Positions 25,020-33,275 are shown, counted from the first letter of the stretch. The stretch is DNA of 64,000 nucleotides from JBJEFI01 sp051873875 (GCA_051873875.1 JBJEFI010000012.1:1-64000); one strand, 5' to 3'. Notes: generated from the letters alone by a model not told the origin. Program-made: numbers and translations.

Positions 25020-26516
25020 ATGGGTGAAGAAAAGAAACTTGGTTTATTCGCACTAATAGCTCTAGTAATAGGATCAATGATTGGTGGAGGAGCATTTAAT
25101 CTAGCAACAGATATGGCTGCTGGGGCAAGTGCTGGTTCAATTATTGTTGGATGGGTAATTACTGGTATAGGGATTATCGCTTTAGCCTTATCATTCGAAA
25201 ACTTAACAATGAAGCGTCCGGATTTGGATGGTGGTGTATATAGTTATGCACAAGCCGGATTCGGTAAATTCATGGGCTTTAACAGTGCATGGGGATATTG
25301 GTTATCCGCATGGCTTGGTAATATCGCATATGCAACATTGTTATTTTCTTCAATTGGTTATTTTATCCCAACATTTAAAGGTGGACAAAACGTTGCGTCT
25401 ATTATAGGGGCCAGCGTAATGCTTTGGTTAGTTCATGTGTTAGTACTTCGAGGGGTTAAAAGCGCCGCGATTGTGAATTTAATCACAACTGTTGCTAAAT
25501 TAGTTCCAGTTTTTGCATTTATTGTTATTGCTATTTTTGCTTTTAACTTTGATACATTTATGACAGATTTCTGGGGAACTGGTGGTGCTTTTTCTTGGAG
25601 TGCAGTTGGTAGCCAAGTAAAAAGTACAATGTTAGTAACTTTATGGGTATTTATCGGAATAGAAGGGGCAGTTGTTGTTTCTAGCCGTGCAAAAAAACGT
25701 TCTGACGTTGGTAAAGCAACAATTATCGGTCTTACTTCTACATTAATTATTTACATTTTAATTTCTTTATTATCCATTGGGGTAATGGGTAAAGCAGGCG
25801 TTGCAGGATTAGAAAACCCATCAATGGCTTATGTATTAGAAGCAGTTGTCGGAAAATGGGGGGCAACATTTATTAATGCAGGTTTAATTATTTCGGTATT
25901 AGGTGCTTGGTTAGGTTGGACAATCCTTGCTTCTGAAATACCATATTTAGCAGGTAAAGATAACTTATTCCCTAAATGGTTTGCAAAAGAAAACAAAAAT
26001 GGGGCTCCAGTCAATGCTTTATGGCTAACAAATGGTTTAATTCAAGTATTCTTAATTACTTTATTATTCTCTGAAGCTGCATATACATTTGCATTTTCAC
26101 TTGCATCTTCAGCAATCTTAATTCCATATGCATTTACAGCATTTTATCAATTTAAGTATTCACTACATTCAACAGATGCTGATCGTGTGAAAAACTTAAT
26201 TATTGGTGCAATAGCAAGTATATATGGTATTTGGCTTGTATACGCAGCAGGTGTTGACTACTTACTATTAACAACAATTTTATATGCACCTGGTATTTAT
26301 GTATTCTACCGTGTTCAAAGTGAAGCAATGGCTGGAACATTTGCAACTCATGGTGGTATCGGTGGAAGCACAAATAAAGAAATGAGAGAAGCAGTAGAAG
26401 CGCATAAAAAACAAAATAAAATATTTACAAAAAATGAGCTTATTTTGGCGGTTGCCATTGTTATTTTAGCAGTTTTTGCAATTTATCAATTAGCAACAGG
26501 TAACATTTCTATATAG
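25020..26516 (+). CDS. arcD: Arginine/ornithine antiporter
   Basis: An APC-superfamily membrane protein that exchanges external arginine for ornithine, driving the pathway without energy cost. It has 498 residues from ATG 25020 and about 12 hydrophobic segments. The first segment carries the APC signature GLFALIALVIGSMIGGGAFNLATDMA. The GTG at 25011 is part of the AGGAGTGAG ribosome binding site and is rejected as the start. The spacing to arcC downstream is only 11 bases. Confidence 0.94.
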   Translation: MGEEKKLGLFALIALVIGSMIGGGAFNLATDMAAGASAGSIIVGWVITGIGIIALALSFENLTMKRPDLDGGVYSYAQAGFGKFMGFNSAWGYWLSAWLGNIAYATLLFSSIGYFIPTFKGGQNVASIIGASVMLWLVHVLVLRGVKSAAIVNLITTVAKLVPVFAFIVIAIFAFNFDTFMTDFWGTGGAFSWSAVGSQVKSTMLVTLWVFIGIEGAVVVSSRAKKRSDVGKATIIGLTSTLIIYILISLLSIGVMGKAGVAGLENPSMAYVLEAVVGKWGATFINAGLIISVLGAWLGWTILASEIPYLAGKDNLFPKWFAKENKNGAPVNALWLTNGLIQVFLITLLFSEAAYTFAFSLASSAILIPYAFTAFYQFKYSLHSTDADRVKNLIIGAIASIYGIWLVYAAGVDYLLLTTILYAPGIYVFYRVQSEAMAGTFATHGGIGGSTNKEMREAVEAHKKQNKIFTKNELILAVAIVILAVFAIYQLATGNISI

Positions 26517-26527
26517 GAGGAAGCAAC

Positions 26528-27484
26528 ATGAATAATAAAATTGTTATTGCATTAGGTGGCAATGCAATTCAGACAGGAAATGGTGCTACAGCAGAAGATC
26601 AACAATTGGCATGTTATCATACTGCGGAACAATTATCTTCTTTAATTGAAGAAGGATATGAAATTGTTGTTGCTCATGGTAATGGTCCACAAGTAGGAAA
26701 TATCGTTCTACAAAATCAACTATCTCAAAGTAATAAATTACCGGCAATGCCATTGGATACATGTGGAGCAATGAGTCAAGGGATGATAGGCTATTGGCTT
26801 CAAAAATCAATTCATGAAGTGTTGTCTTTAAAAGGAATTACAAAAGATGTGGCAACAATTGTTTCACAAGTTGTTGTGGATAAACATGATGAAGCATTTT
26901 TAAATCCAACAAAACCAATTGGTTCTTTTTATACAAAAGAAGAAGCAGAGCGCTTAATTAAGGAAAAGGGCTATGTGATGAAAGAAGATGCAGGACGTGG
27001 TTTCCGTCGAGTTGTACCTTCACCAAAACCAATTGATATTGTCGAAAAAAATATTATCCATCAATTAATTGAAAGTGGTAACGTTGTTGTTGCGACAGGC
27101 GGTGGTGGTATCCCTGTAGCAATTGAAAATGGCCACTACATAGGTATTGAAGCTGTTATTGATAAAGATTTTGCATCTGAAAAATTAGCAGAGTTAATTG
27201 AAGCAGATCAGCTTGTTATTTTAACAGCAGTCGAACGAGTAGCAATTAATTATGGAAAAGAAAATGAGCAATGGCTAAGCCATTTATCTATTCAAGAAGC
27301 AGAGCAATATATGGAAGAAGGCCATTTTGCACCAGGTAGTATGCTTCCAAAAGTACAAGCAGCAATCATGTTTGCAGCTTCAAAACCGGGGCGTCGAGCC
27401 ATTATTACTTCCTTAGATAAAGCATTAGATGCCATTGCTGGCAAAACAGGAACTGTGATTGAACAAGTACCTATGCTTGTTTAA
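26528..27484 (+). CDS. arcC: Carbamate kinase
   Basis: Transfers phosphate from carbamoyl phosphate to ADP, the ATP-yielding last step of arginine fermentation. 318 residues of the amino-acid-kinase fold. Conserved segments are ALGGNAI at the N-terminus, VVAHGNGPQVGN, PLDTCGAMSQGMIGYWLQ, VVATGGGGIPV, AVIDKDFASEKLAE and HFAPGSMLPKVQAA. AGGAGGAAGC lies before the ATG. Last structural gene of the arc cluster; repeat copy B and a terminator separate it from arcR. Confidence 0.96.
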   Translation: MNNKIVIALGGNAIQTGNGATAEDQQLACYHTAEQLSSLIEEGYEIVVAHGNGPQVGNIVLQNQLSQSNKLPAMPLDTCGAMSQGMIGYWLQKSIHEVLSLKGITKDVATIVSQVVVDKHDEAFLNPTKPIGSFYTKEEAERLIKEKGYVMKEDAGRGFRRVVPSPKPIDIVEKNIIHQLIESGNVVVATGGGGIPVAIENGHYIGIEAVIDKDFASEKLAELIEADQLVILTAVERVAINYGKENEQWLSHLSIQEAEQYMEEGHFAPGSMLPKVQAAIMFAASKPGRRAIITSLDKALDAIAGKTGTVIEQVPMLV

Positions 27485-27490
27485 CAATAA

Positions 27491-27641
27491 AGTGAAACTT
27501 CCATCAGTGGGATTTTTCATTCATCTCAACTGATGGCTAGTTGAACGAATCGTGCTTTTAGTGACACTTATCTCGACTTTAAAATTCTTTATTATTGCTA
27601 AGTTTTGAAGGGCGAGTCTTAGTGGCAGTTAAAGCGGGGTA
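27491..27641 (+). repeat. Interspersed structured repeat, copy B (longest copy)
   Basis: Begins seven bases after the arcC stop. A first hairpin pairs CCATCAGT (27501-27508) with ACTGATGG (27530-27537). Then come the conserved CTAGTTGAACGAATCG, CTTTTAGTGACACTTATC, AAGTTTTGAAG and CTTAGTGGCAGTT blocks. CTCG at 27572-27575 can pair with CGAG at 27613-27616, where copy C has CTCCC and GGGGG instead. It lies between arcC and the operon terminator. Confidence 0.65.
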
Positions 27642-27675
27642 TATTTGGTTTATACTTATATAAGCGTTGATGCTT

Positions 27676-27709
27676 AAGATGACTTCTATTATGGAGGTCA
27701 TCTTTTTTT
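27676..27709 (+). terminator. Intrinsic terminator of the arc operon
   Basis: An 11-bp stem with one G-T pair (AAGATGACTTC at 27676-27686 with GAGGTCATCTT at 27694-27704) and a seven-T tail. It separates arcC from arcR, so arcR needs its own promoter within 27710-27850. Confidence 0.85.
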
Positions 27710-27867
27710 GTTGAAGAAAATAACTACTTAAATGACGATATATCTTCCTATAAAGCTAGTTAACATTATCGTTCAAATGATTGTTTGATGGAAAAATTAA
27801 CAAAATAGTTCATTTTTACAGATAAAAGGTTTCAGAATAAGGTGTAAAATAAAGGAGAGAGAAAAAA

Positions 27868-27924
27868 ATGCACAAAAGAAAAGGGGATGTGCGTTATGGG
27901 TATAAACCAAGGAAATCTGAATGA
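27868..27924 (+). CDS. Possible 18-codon leader peptide overlapping the arcR start
   Basis: ATG at 27868 opens MHKRKGDVRYGYKPRKSE and stops at 27924. It is preceded by the best ribosome binding site of this region (AAAGGAGAGAG, 27851-27861), while the arcR ATG has only AAAAGGGG inside this small frame. Translation of the leader would run across the arcR start in another frame and could couple or limit arcR translation. It is a short, highly basic sequence with no known relative, and may be chance. Confidence 0.3.
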   Translation: MHKRKGDVRYGYKPRKSE

Positions 27925-28579
27925 ACACTTTGAGTTATTATCCTTTTTTAACAAAAGAGAAATTGAAGAGATTCAAAGACGCTTGTATAGAAGAAAATAC
28001 AAAAAAGGGCAATTAGTGTTTATGGAGGGAGATTTTCGAGAACGAATTTATTTTTTAACAAAAGGGTTTGTCAAAATGGAAATGGGTGATTTAAACGGGG
28101 TTTTATCCTACTACGATTACATTAAACCAGGGCTTATGTTTCCAATGGGGGGATTATTTTCGGAAGACATATATGTGTATACAGCAGAAGCGATGACAGA
28201 TATAGAAGTATTTTATGTGCCGACAGTTATTTTAGAGCCATTAATTAAGAAAAACCAAGCAGCTTTGTTATATGTGATTCAATGTTTAACAGATAACTTA
28301 AGAGCACAAGAGCAACGTGTACAGCGTATTACGATGCAAAATGCAACAGATCGTGTTATTTTAACTATTGGTTACTTAATGCATAATTTGGGAGAAGAGA
28401 AGGATAATAAAATAGTTGTAAATTGTCCATTTACGGCAATGGAAATCTCGCGTATTTCTGGTACATCTCGTGAAACAGCGAGTACAGTATTAAAGCAATT
28501 AAAAGAAGAGAAGGTCATATCGATGGTATCGAAAAAATTAACGATTCATCAGCCTCAGTACTTTTTACATACTTCTTAA
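27896..28579 (+). CDS. arcR: Crp/Fnr-family regulator, ArcR type
   Basis: About 227 residues. An N-terminal cyclic-nucleotide-binding-like beta barrel (about 10-125; KGQLVFMEGDFRERIYFLTKGFVKMEM) is followed by a long dimer helix and a C-terminal winged helix (about 150-222; MEISRISGTSRETASTVLKQLKEEKVIS). The recognition helix SRETASTVLKQL resembles that of Crp and fits TGTGA-N6-TCACA boxes. Only isolated cysteines are present, so the Fe-S cluster of Fnr is not supported. Position after arcC and family match ArcR, which activates the arc operon in B. licheniformis. ATG 27896 is chosen over 27887 because AAAAGGGG abuts the latter. Its stop overlaps the ung start. Confidence 0.88.
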   Translation: MGINQGNLNEHFELLSFFNKREIEEIQRRLYRRKYKKGQLVFMEGDFRERIYFLTKGFVKMEMGDLNGVLSYYDYIKPGLMFPMGGLFSEDIYVYTAEAMTDIEVFYVPTVILEPLIKKNQAALLYVIQCLTDNLRAQEQRVQRITMQNATDRVILTIGYLMHNLGEEKDNKIVVNCPFTAMEISRISGTSRETASTVLKQLKEEKVISMVSKKLTIHQPQYFLHTS

Positions 28580-29259
28580 TGGCGGAGTTGAGAAACGAAA
28601 TGATTGAAATAAATAATAATTGGAAGAAAATAATTGAACAAGAACAGGATAAGCCATACTTTAAACGATTAATGGATTTTTTAGAGACGGAGTATGCGCA
28701 AAATGTTATTTATCCTAAAAAAGAGGATATTTTTAAAGCACTTGAGTTAACAGATTACGAAGATGTAAAAGTTGTTATTCTTGGTCAAGACCCATATCAT
28801 GGGGAAGGACAAGCACAAGGATTAAGTTTTTCTGTTGCTGAGGGGATTAAGTTGCCACCATCCTTATTAAATATTTTTAAGGAAAGAAAAGCAGATATTG
28901 GTGTTGATTTATCATCATCTGGGTCTCTTATTCACTGGGCACAACAAGGTATATTGCTTTTAAATACGGTATTAACTGTTCAAGCAGGAAAAGCACATTC
29001 TCATAAAGGAAAAGGATGGGAACAGTTTACAGATGCCATTATTAAGGCATTAAATGAACGGGAAAAACCAATTATTTTCGTGCTGTGGGGACGACCTGCT
29101 CAAGCGAAAAAAGCACTTATTACAAATCCAAATCATGTGATTTTAGAATCTGTTCACCCTAGTCCTCTTTCAGCAAGCAAAGGATTTTTTGGAAGTAAAC
29201 CATTTTCAAAAATCAATGCACAGCTAAGAGAATGGGGAGAAAAAGAGATACAATTTTAA
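28579..29259 (+). CDS. ung: Uracil-DNA glycosylase
   Basis: Removes uracil from DNA in base-excision repair. 226 residues. The catalytic water-activating motif GQDPYHGEGQAQGLSFSV (Asp71) and the DNA-insertion motif HPSPLSAS are intact. The ATG at 28579 overlaps the arcR stop by one base (TAATG), so translation is probably coupled. An internal ATG at 28600 (MIEINNNW) with GGAG 12 bases before it is an alternative start, closer to the family's N-terminus. In B. subtilis ung lies near ywdI/ywdK, and here the arc and PTS clusters separate them. Confidence 0.96.
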   Translation: MAELRNEMIEINNNWKKIIEQEQDKPYFKRLMDFLETEYAQNVIYPKKEDIFKALELTDYEDVKVVILGQDPYHGEGQAQGLSFSVAEGIKLPPSLLNIFKERKADIGVDLSSSGSLIHWAQQGILLLNTVLTVQAGKAHSHKGKGWEQFTDAIIKALNEREKPIIFVLWGRPAQAKKALITNPNHVILESVHPSPLSASKGFFGSKPFSKINAQLREWGEKEIQF

Positions 29260-29302
29260 AAAGGACATCTATTCGCTTTTAGACGAATAGATGTCCTTTT
29301 TT
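29258..29302 (+). terminator. Intrinsic terminator after ung
   Basis: An 18-bp perfect stem (29258-29275 with 29284-29301; GGACATCTATTCG arm), an 8-nt loop and terminal T run. Confidence 0.92.
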
Positions 29303-29393
29303 AGTTAAGAAAGTATAAATTTTATTCAGAGGACTCCCTTCATGCTCACTTGATTCGTTACATAAACATGAAAGGGCCGCCTACGATTTTTCT

Positions 29394-30215
29394 TTATACA
29401 GTTGCAAGCTTATTTAAAATAAAGTCTTCTACGACAAGTGCTACACCATCGTTCATATTTGTTTCTGTCACATGGTCAGCTAACTCTTTAATATCTTGAG
29501 GTGCATTGCCCATGGCAACGCCTAAGCCTGCAAATTTAATCATTGTCACGTCATTGTAGCTATCGCCCATTGCGATTACTTCTTCTTGTGTAATGCCAAG
29601 CTTTTGAATTAAGTGATGTAAGCTTTGACCTTTGTCCACGCCATTTTCTGTTATTTCTAAGAAGAATGGTTTTGAACGCATAATACTTAATTGACCAGCA
29701 AATTCAGCTTGTAATTTTTTCTCGACAATTGCTAAATGTTCTGGTTCATACACCATTAATGCTTTAATCACAGGTTCTGTTACAGCTGCTTTTAAATCGG
29801 CAACTTCAATAACTTCCATATTTGTAATCTTGCCTTCAAATGTTGTATATTCGTTGTTTTTGTCTGTTAAAATATCATTCCCTACATATGTGTGAATGTA
29901 GATATTTTCGCGTTTACTAATATCAATCATGTGATGCATTGTTTCTACAGAAAGTGCTTTTGAAAAAATATCTTCGTTTGTACGGCAATCTGTAATACGA
30001 CCACCGTTGAAAGATAAAATAAAGCTTCCGTATTTATCTAATTCTAATTCTTTTGCTACATCCACCATTGCATAAGTCGGACGACCAGATGCTAATACAA
30101 CTTTTACACCAGCTTTTTGTGCATCTAATAACGCTTGTTTTGTACGTGGAGAAATTGTATGGTCATCACGTAATAATGTGTCATCCATGTCTAATACGAT
30201 CATTTTATATGTCAT
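29394..30215 (-). CDS. Cof-type HAD-IIB family hydrolase
   Basis: A 273-residue cytoplasmic phosphatase. HAD motif I is DMDDTLL (Asp9 and Asp11), motif II is the Ser in LASGRP, motif III is the Lys near residue 200 (NGVDKGQSL) and motif IV is GDSYNDVTM. The IIB cap domain occupies about residues 85-190. Such enzymes dephosphorylate sugar phosphates, nucleotides or vitamin precursors; specificity cannot be read here. It is a single gene on the minus strand; ATG follows AAAGGATG. Confidence 0.9.
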   Translation of the reverse strand: MTYKMIVLDMDDTLLRDDHTISPRTKQALLDAQKAGVKVVLASGRPTYAMVDVAKELELDKYGSFILSFNGGRITDCRTNEDIFSKALSVETMHHMIDISKRENIYIHTYVGNDILTDKNNEYTTFEGKITNMEVIEVADLKAAVTEPVIKALMVYEPEHLAIVEKKLQAEFAGQLSIMRSKPFFLEITENGVDKGQSLHHLIQKLGITQEEVIAMGDSYNDVTMIKFAGLGVAMGNAPQDIKELADHVTETNMNDGVALVVEDFILNKLATV

Positions 30216-30426
30216 TGTTTTTCATCCTTTCACTGTGAACGTTCTCATTATTTTATCAAACTATTATTATCCTAACAAATGAAAAGAAGAAAGAGCAATG
30301 TTAAAAAATTGTCTTTTTTACAGTAAAAAAGATATGAATGGAAATAATTGAGGGAAAGGAATTCGTATTTTACTAGTTTTACAATACAATTGGAATATAG
30401 TAATAAAGGGGGAGTAGGATAATAAA

Positions 30427-30841
30427 ATGAGTCTTTTTTCAAGAGATTAATGAGCAAAATTGGTTAGAGTTTATTTTTTTAACGACAAATAAAGATAATT
30501 TTCATTATATATGTGAGGAATTTATCGCTTCAAATGCATTTTCTTTTGCCGAATCTAAAGTTCAAAAAGAATGGATTTCAAAAGCAATTTATGCTGAGGA
30601 TAAAATGATTGGCTTTGTAATGTATGGATATTGTTATGAACATAATTTTATGAAAATTGTCGATTAATGATTGATCATTGCTATTAAGGAAGTTGCTATG
30701 ACAAAGAAGCATTGTTACGAAATATATTTATCCTTTGAAATAGAAAACAAAATTGCACAAAAGCTTGATGAACAACTTGGTTTTCAAAATATAAGGGAAG
30801 TAATTGATGGTGAACTTTTGTATTGTTTAACTGTAAAATAA
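30427..30841 (+). pseudogene. Broken GNAT acetyltransferase (BltD-like)
   Basis: A start with GGGGGAG ribosome binding site opens MSLFSRD and stops at once. Dropping one T from the six-T run at 30434-30439 restores MSLFQEINEQNWLEF and a continuous GNAT N-terminus to 30664. The coenzyme A motif is then read only in another frame (RLMIDHCY, a TAA stop, GSCYDKEAL, from 30661). The C-terminal part (KHCYEIYLSFEIENKIAQKLDEQLGF) returns in the first frame and ends at 30841. So there is a one-base insertion, a nonsense codon and a small deletion with frame change. This looks like a genuine decayed spermine/spermidine-type acetyltransferase. Confidence 0.8.
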
Positions 30842-30914
30842 TTGTATGTGAAAGAAAAGAGGGATATTAGGGTTCATTTTTTATTAGATAAAAAAATATT
30901 TTATAAATGATATG

Positions 30915-30957
30915 GCCTGAATAATGTTGATTTATCAACATTATTCAAGGCTTTTTT
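30915..30957 (+). terminator. Intrinsic terminator after the GNAT pseudogene
   Basis: A 16-bp stem with one bulge (30915-30930 with 30935-30951; GAATAATGTTGA core) and a run of T residues after 30951. It insulates the PTS operon promoter from upstream transcription. Confidence 0.88.
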
Positions 30958-31002
30958 CATTTTTTTAGCATTAAATTAGAAATTCTTTTGATAAAAAGTG
31001 AA

Positions 31003-31016
31003 AGAAATCGTTTACA
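31003..31016 (+). promoter_or_regulatory. cre site (CcpA) of the PTS operon
   Basis: AGAAATCGTTTACA matches TGWAANCGNTNWCA at 13 of 14 positions. It overlaps the -35 element of the operon promoter, so CcpA binding would exclude RNA polymerase. Confidence 0.65.
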
Positions 31017-31039
31017 AAATATATTTAATGGTATATACT
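31011..31039 (+). promoter_or_regulatory. Sigma-A promoter of the beta-glucoside PTS operon
   Basis: -35 TTTACA (31011-31016), 17-base spacer, -10 TATACT (31034-31039); expected transcription start near 31046, about 60 bases before the IIA start codon. Confidence 0.7.
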
Positions 31040-31047
31040 GCATTTGT

Positions 31048-31072
31048 ACCAACGAATTCATACCAATGAATT
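31048..31072 (+). promoter_or_regulatory. Operator-like tandem repeat downstream of the PTS start site
   Basis: ACCAACGAATT (31048-31058) and ACCAATGAATT (31062-31072) form a direct repeat with a 14-base period, immediately after the predicted transcription start. TGGTAT (31029-31034) and ATACCA (31060-31065) also form an inverted pair. It is a likely target of the operon's own GntR/HutC regulator. Confidence 0.45.
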
Positions 31073-31104
31073 TAAATTATAATAATGAATCGGAGGGACA
31101 ACGA

Positions 31105-31458
31105 ATGTCAGTTGTTACGAATGAAGAATTACAAATGCAGATTTTTGGTTTAATTGCAGGAGCAGGCGATGCGAAAGCTAGCTTCTATCAAGCAATGAAT
31201 CTAGTAAAAGAAGAGAAATATGAGGAAGCAGACGAATTAATTAAAGCTGCTGAGAAAAGCTTACTTGATGCACATAAAGTACAAACAAGCTTAATTACAA
31301 ATGAAGCAAATGGAAATAAAACAGAAATCGGTATTTTAATGATCCATGCTCAGGATCACTTAATGAATGCCATTTTAGTAAAAGAATTATTAAATAACTT
31401 AATTACAATGCAAAAAGAGATAAATACATTAAAAAAACAAGTTGGAGGTAACGAATAA
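31105..31458 (+). CDS. PTS lactose/cellobiose-type IIA component
   Basis: 117 residues. Cytoplasmic phosphocarrier that passes phosphate from HPr to the IIB protein. The all-helical IIA fold and the active-site stretch LMIHAQDHLMNAILVKEL, with its two histidines, identify the Lac/Cel family. The open frame runs back to 30988, but that extension covers the promoter; CGGAGGGA before ATG 31105 fixes the start. Its stop overlaps the IIB start by one base. First gene of the operon IIA-IIB-GH1-IIC-GntR. Confidence 0.93.
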   Translation: MSVVTNEELQMQIFGLIAGAGDAKASFYQAMNLVKEEKYEEADELIKAAEKSLLDAHKVQTSLITNEANGNKTEIGILMIHAQDHLMNAILVKELLNNLITMQKEINTLKKQVGGNE

Positions 31459-31766
31459 TGACGAAAATTGGTTTATTTTGTTCAGCAGGTATGTCAACAA
31501 GTATGTTAGTAACGAAAATGAGACAAGCAGCAGAAGCTCAAGGATTAGAAGTGGATATCAATGCATATCCTGAAGCTGAATTAGAAAAAATTGCTGGTTC
31601 AATTGATGTGGCATTATTAGGGCCTCAAGTTAAATTTTTATTAACGAAAGCGCAATCAGTTTGTGGACCAAAATCAGTGCCAGTTGATGTTATTAATACA
31701 ATGGATTATGGCATGATGAACGGTGCAAAAGTGTTAGAGCATGCGTTAACTTTAGCTAAAAAATAA
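31458..31766 (+). CDS. PTS cellobiose-type IIB component
   Basis: 102 residues. Takes phosphate from IIA on the cysteine of the P-loop GLFCSAGMSTSML (Cys8) and gives it to the sugar bound in IIC. The later motif ALLGPQVKFLL is typical of cellobiose/lichenan IIB proteins. The start overlaps the IIA stop (TAATG), indicating coupled translation and equal amounts of both subunits. Confidence 0.94.
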   Translation: MTKIGLFCSAGMSTSMLVTKMRQAAEAQGLEVDINAYPEAELEKIAGSIDVALLGPQVKFLLTKAQSVCGPKSVPVDVINTMDYGMMNGAKVLEHALTLAKK

Positions 31767-31798
31767 GATAAAAAAACAAACAAAGAAGGTGTCAAAAC

Positions 31799-33208
31799 AT
31801 GAAGTTTCCAAAAGATTTCTTGTTTGGTGCAGCGTCTGCATCATATCAAGTCGAAGGCGCATGGAATGAAGATGGCAAAGGCGTAACAAACTGGGACGTA
31901 TTTTCAAAAATCCCAGGAAAAACGTTTGAAAATACAAATGGCGACGTAGCTGTTGATCATTATCATCGCTACAAAGAAGATGTAAAATTAATGGCCGAAA
32001 TGGGATTAGAATCTTATCGTTTCTCTATTTCTTGGGCTCGTATTATTCCTGATGGCGACGGCGAAGTAAATGAAAAAGGAATTGAGTTCTACAACAATCT
32101 AATCAATGAATGTTTAAAATATGGAATTGTTCCTTTTGTTACGTTATATCATTGGGATCTTCCACAAACATTAGAAGCTGATGGTGGTTGGGCGAACAAA
32201 AGAACAGTTGAAGCGTTTGCTAAATATGCAGAAGTTTGTTTCAAAGCATTCGGTGACCGCGTTAAACATTGGATCACTTTTAATGAAGCAATCGTATTTT
32301 GTAAATTAGGTTATATTGCCGGGGCACACCCACCTGGACTTGTGAATGACCAAAAGAAATACTTCCAAGCAACACATAATGTGTTTGTTTCTCATGCAAA
32401 AGCTGTGAAACTATACAAATCGTTAAAACAATATGGTGAAATCGGTATCACACATGTATTTAACCCAGCCTTCAGCGTTGATAACAATGAAGAAAATATT
32501 TTTGCGACAGAACATGCGAACTACTATGAAACATTCTGGTACTATGATCCAATTTTAAAAGGAGAATATCCAAAATATGTCGTTGATACGTTAGAAGAAA
32601 AAGGATTAACACCTGATTGGACAGATGAAGAATTACAATTATTAAAAGATACAGCTGATTTCAACGATTTTATGGGATTAAACTACTATCAACCGGCAAG
32701 GGTTGCGAAAAACCATGAAGTAGTTGAAATTACAGAAGCAGATCGTGATAAATCAACTGGTCGTCCAGGAAATGCATCATTTGATGGCGTCTATAAAACA
32801 GTCATGATGGATGACAAAGTGTATACAAAATGGGGCTGGGAAATTTCAGCTGAAGGCTTCTTAGATGGTTTAAGAATGCTAAAAGACCGTTATGGTGATG
32901 TTAAATTATATATTACTGAAAATGGTTTAGGTGACGAAGACCCAATCATTGAAGATGAAATCGTGGACGTTCCTCGTATTAAATATATTGAAGAACATTT
33001 AAAAGCAGTAAAAACAGCAATTGCTGAAGGAATTAACTTAAAAGGATACTATGCTTGGTCAGTAATTGATTTATTAAGCTGGTTAAATGGATATAAAAAG
33101 CAATATGGCTTTATCTATGTTGACCATAAGAATAATTTAGAAAGAAAGAAAAAACTATCTTTCCACTGGTACAAACATATTATCGAAACAAGAGGAGAAG
33201 AGTTGTAA
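31799..33208 (+). CDS. 6-phospho-beta-glucosidase (GH1)
   Basis: 469 residues, the usual GH1 length. Cleaves phosphorylated beta-glucosides delivered by the PTS. The TIM-barrel N-terminus is FPKDFLFGAASASYQVEGAW, the acid/base Glu is in HWITFNEAIVF (about 165), and the nucleophile Glu is in LYITENGLGDED (about 377). The C-terminal KKLSFHWYKHII closes the barrel. Whether cellobiose, arbutin/salicin or another beta-glucoside is preferred cannot be told. It is set between IIB and IIC, with AAGAAGGTG as ribosome binding site. A hairpin follows at 33231-33275. Confidence 0.93.
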   Translation: MKFPKDFLFGAASASYQVEGAWNEDGKGVTNWDVFSKIPGKTFENTNGDVAVDHYHRYKEDVKLMAEMGLESYRFSISWARIIPDGDGEVNEKGIEFYNNLINECLKYGIVPFVTLYHWDLPQTLEADGGWANKRTVEAFAKYAEVCFKAFGDRVKHWITFNEAIVFCKLGYIAGAHPPGLVNDQKKYFQATHNVFVSHAKAVKLYKSLKQYGEIGITHVFNPAFSVDNNEENIFATEHANYYETFWYYDPILKGEYPKYVVDTLEEKGLTPDWTDEELQLLKDTADFNDFMGLNYYQPARVAKNHEVVEITEADRDKSTGRPGNASFDGVYKTVMMDDKVYTKWGWEISAEGFLDGLRMLKDRYGDVKLYITENGLGDEDPIIEDEIVDVPRIKYIEEHLKAVKTAIAEGINLKGYYAWSVIDLLSWLNGYKKQYGFIYVDHKNNLERKKKLSFHWYKHIIETRGEEL

Positions 33209-33230
33209 TTAAACTCTTTTCATAGAGAAA

Positions 33231-33275
33231 GTAAGGTCTGTTTAAGGCATAAATAGTTGTCTTAACAGCTCTTAC
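33231..33275 (+). other. Intercistronic hairpin between GH1 and IIC genes
   Basis: GTAAGGTCTGTTTAAG (33231-33246) pairs with CTTAACAGCTCTTAC (33261-33275) with a bulge and a mismatch; loop of 14. No T-tract follows, so it is more likely an RNA-processing or stability element than a terminator. Confidence 0.4.

Noticed and set aside
27896..28579. Fnr with an oxygen-sensing Fe-S cluster
   Set aside because: Cysteines are isolated and not arranged as in Fnr proteins; the arc context supports the cluster-less ArcR type.
30988..31104. 39-codon extension of the PTS IIA frame
   Set aside because: It covers the promoter, cre and operator-like repeats and has no ribosome site; CGGAGGGA fixes the start at 31105.
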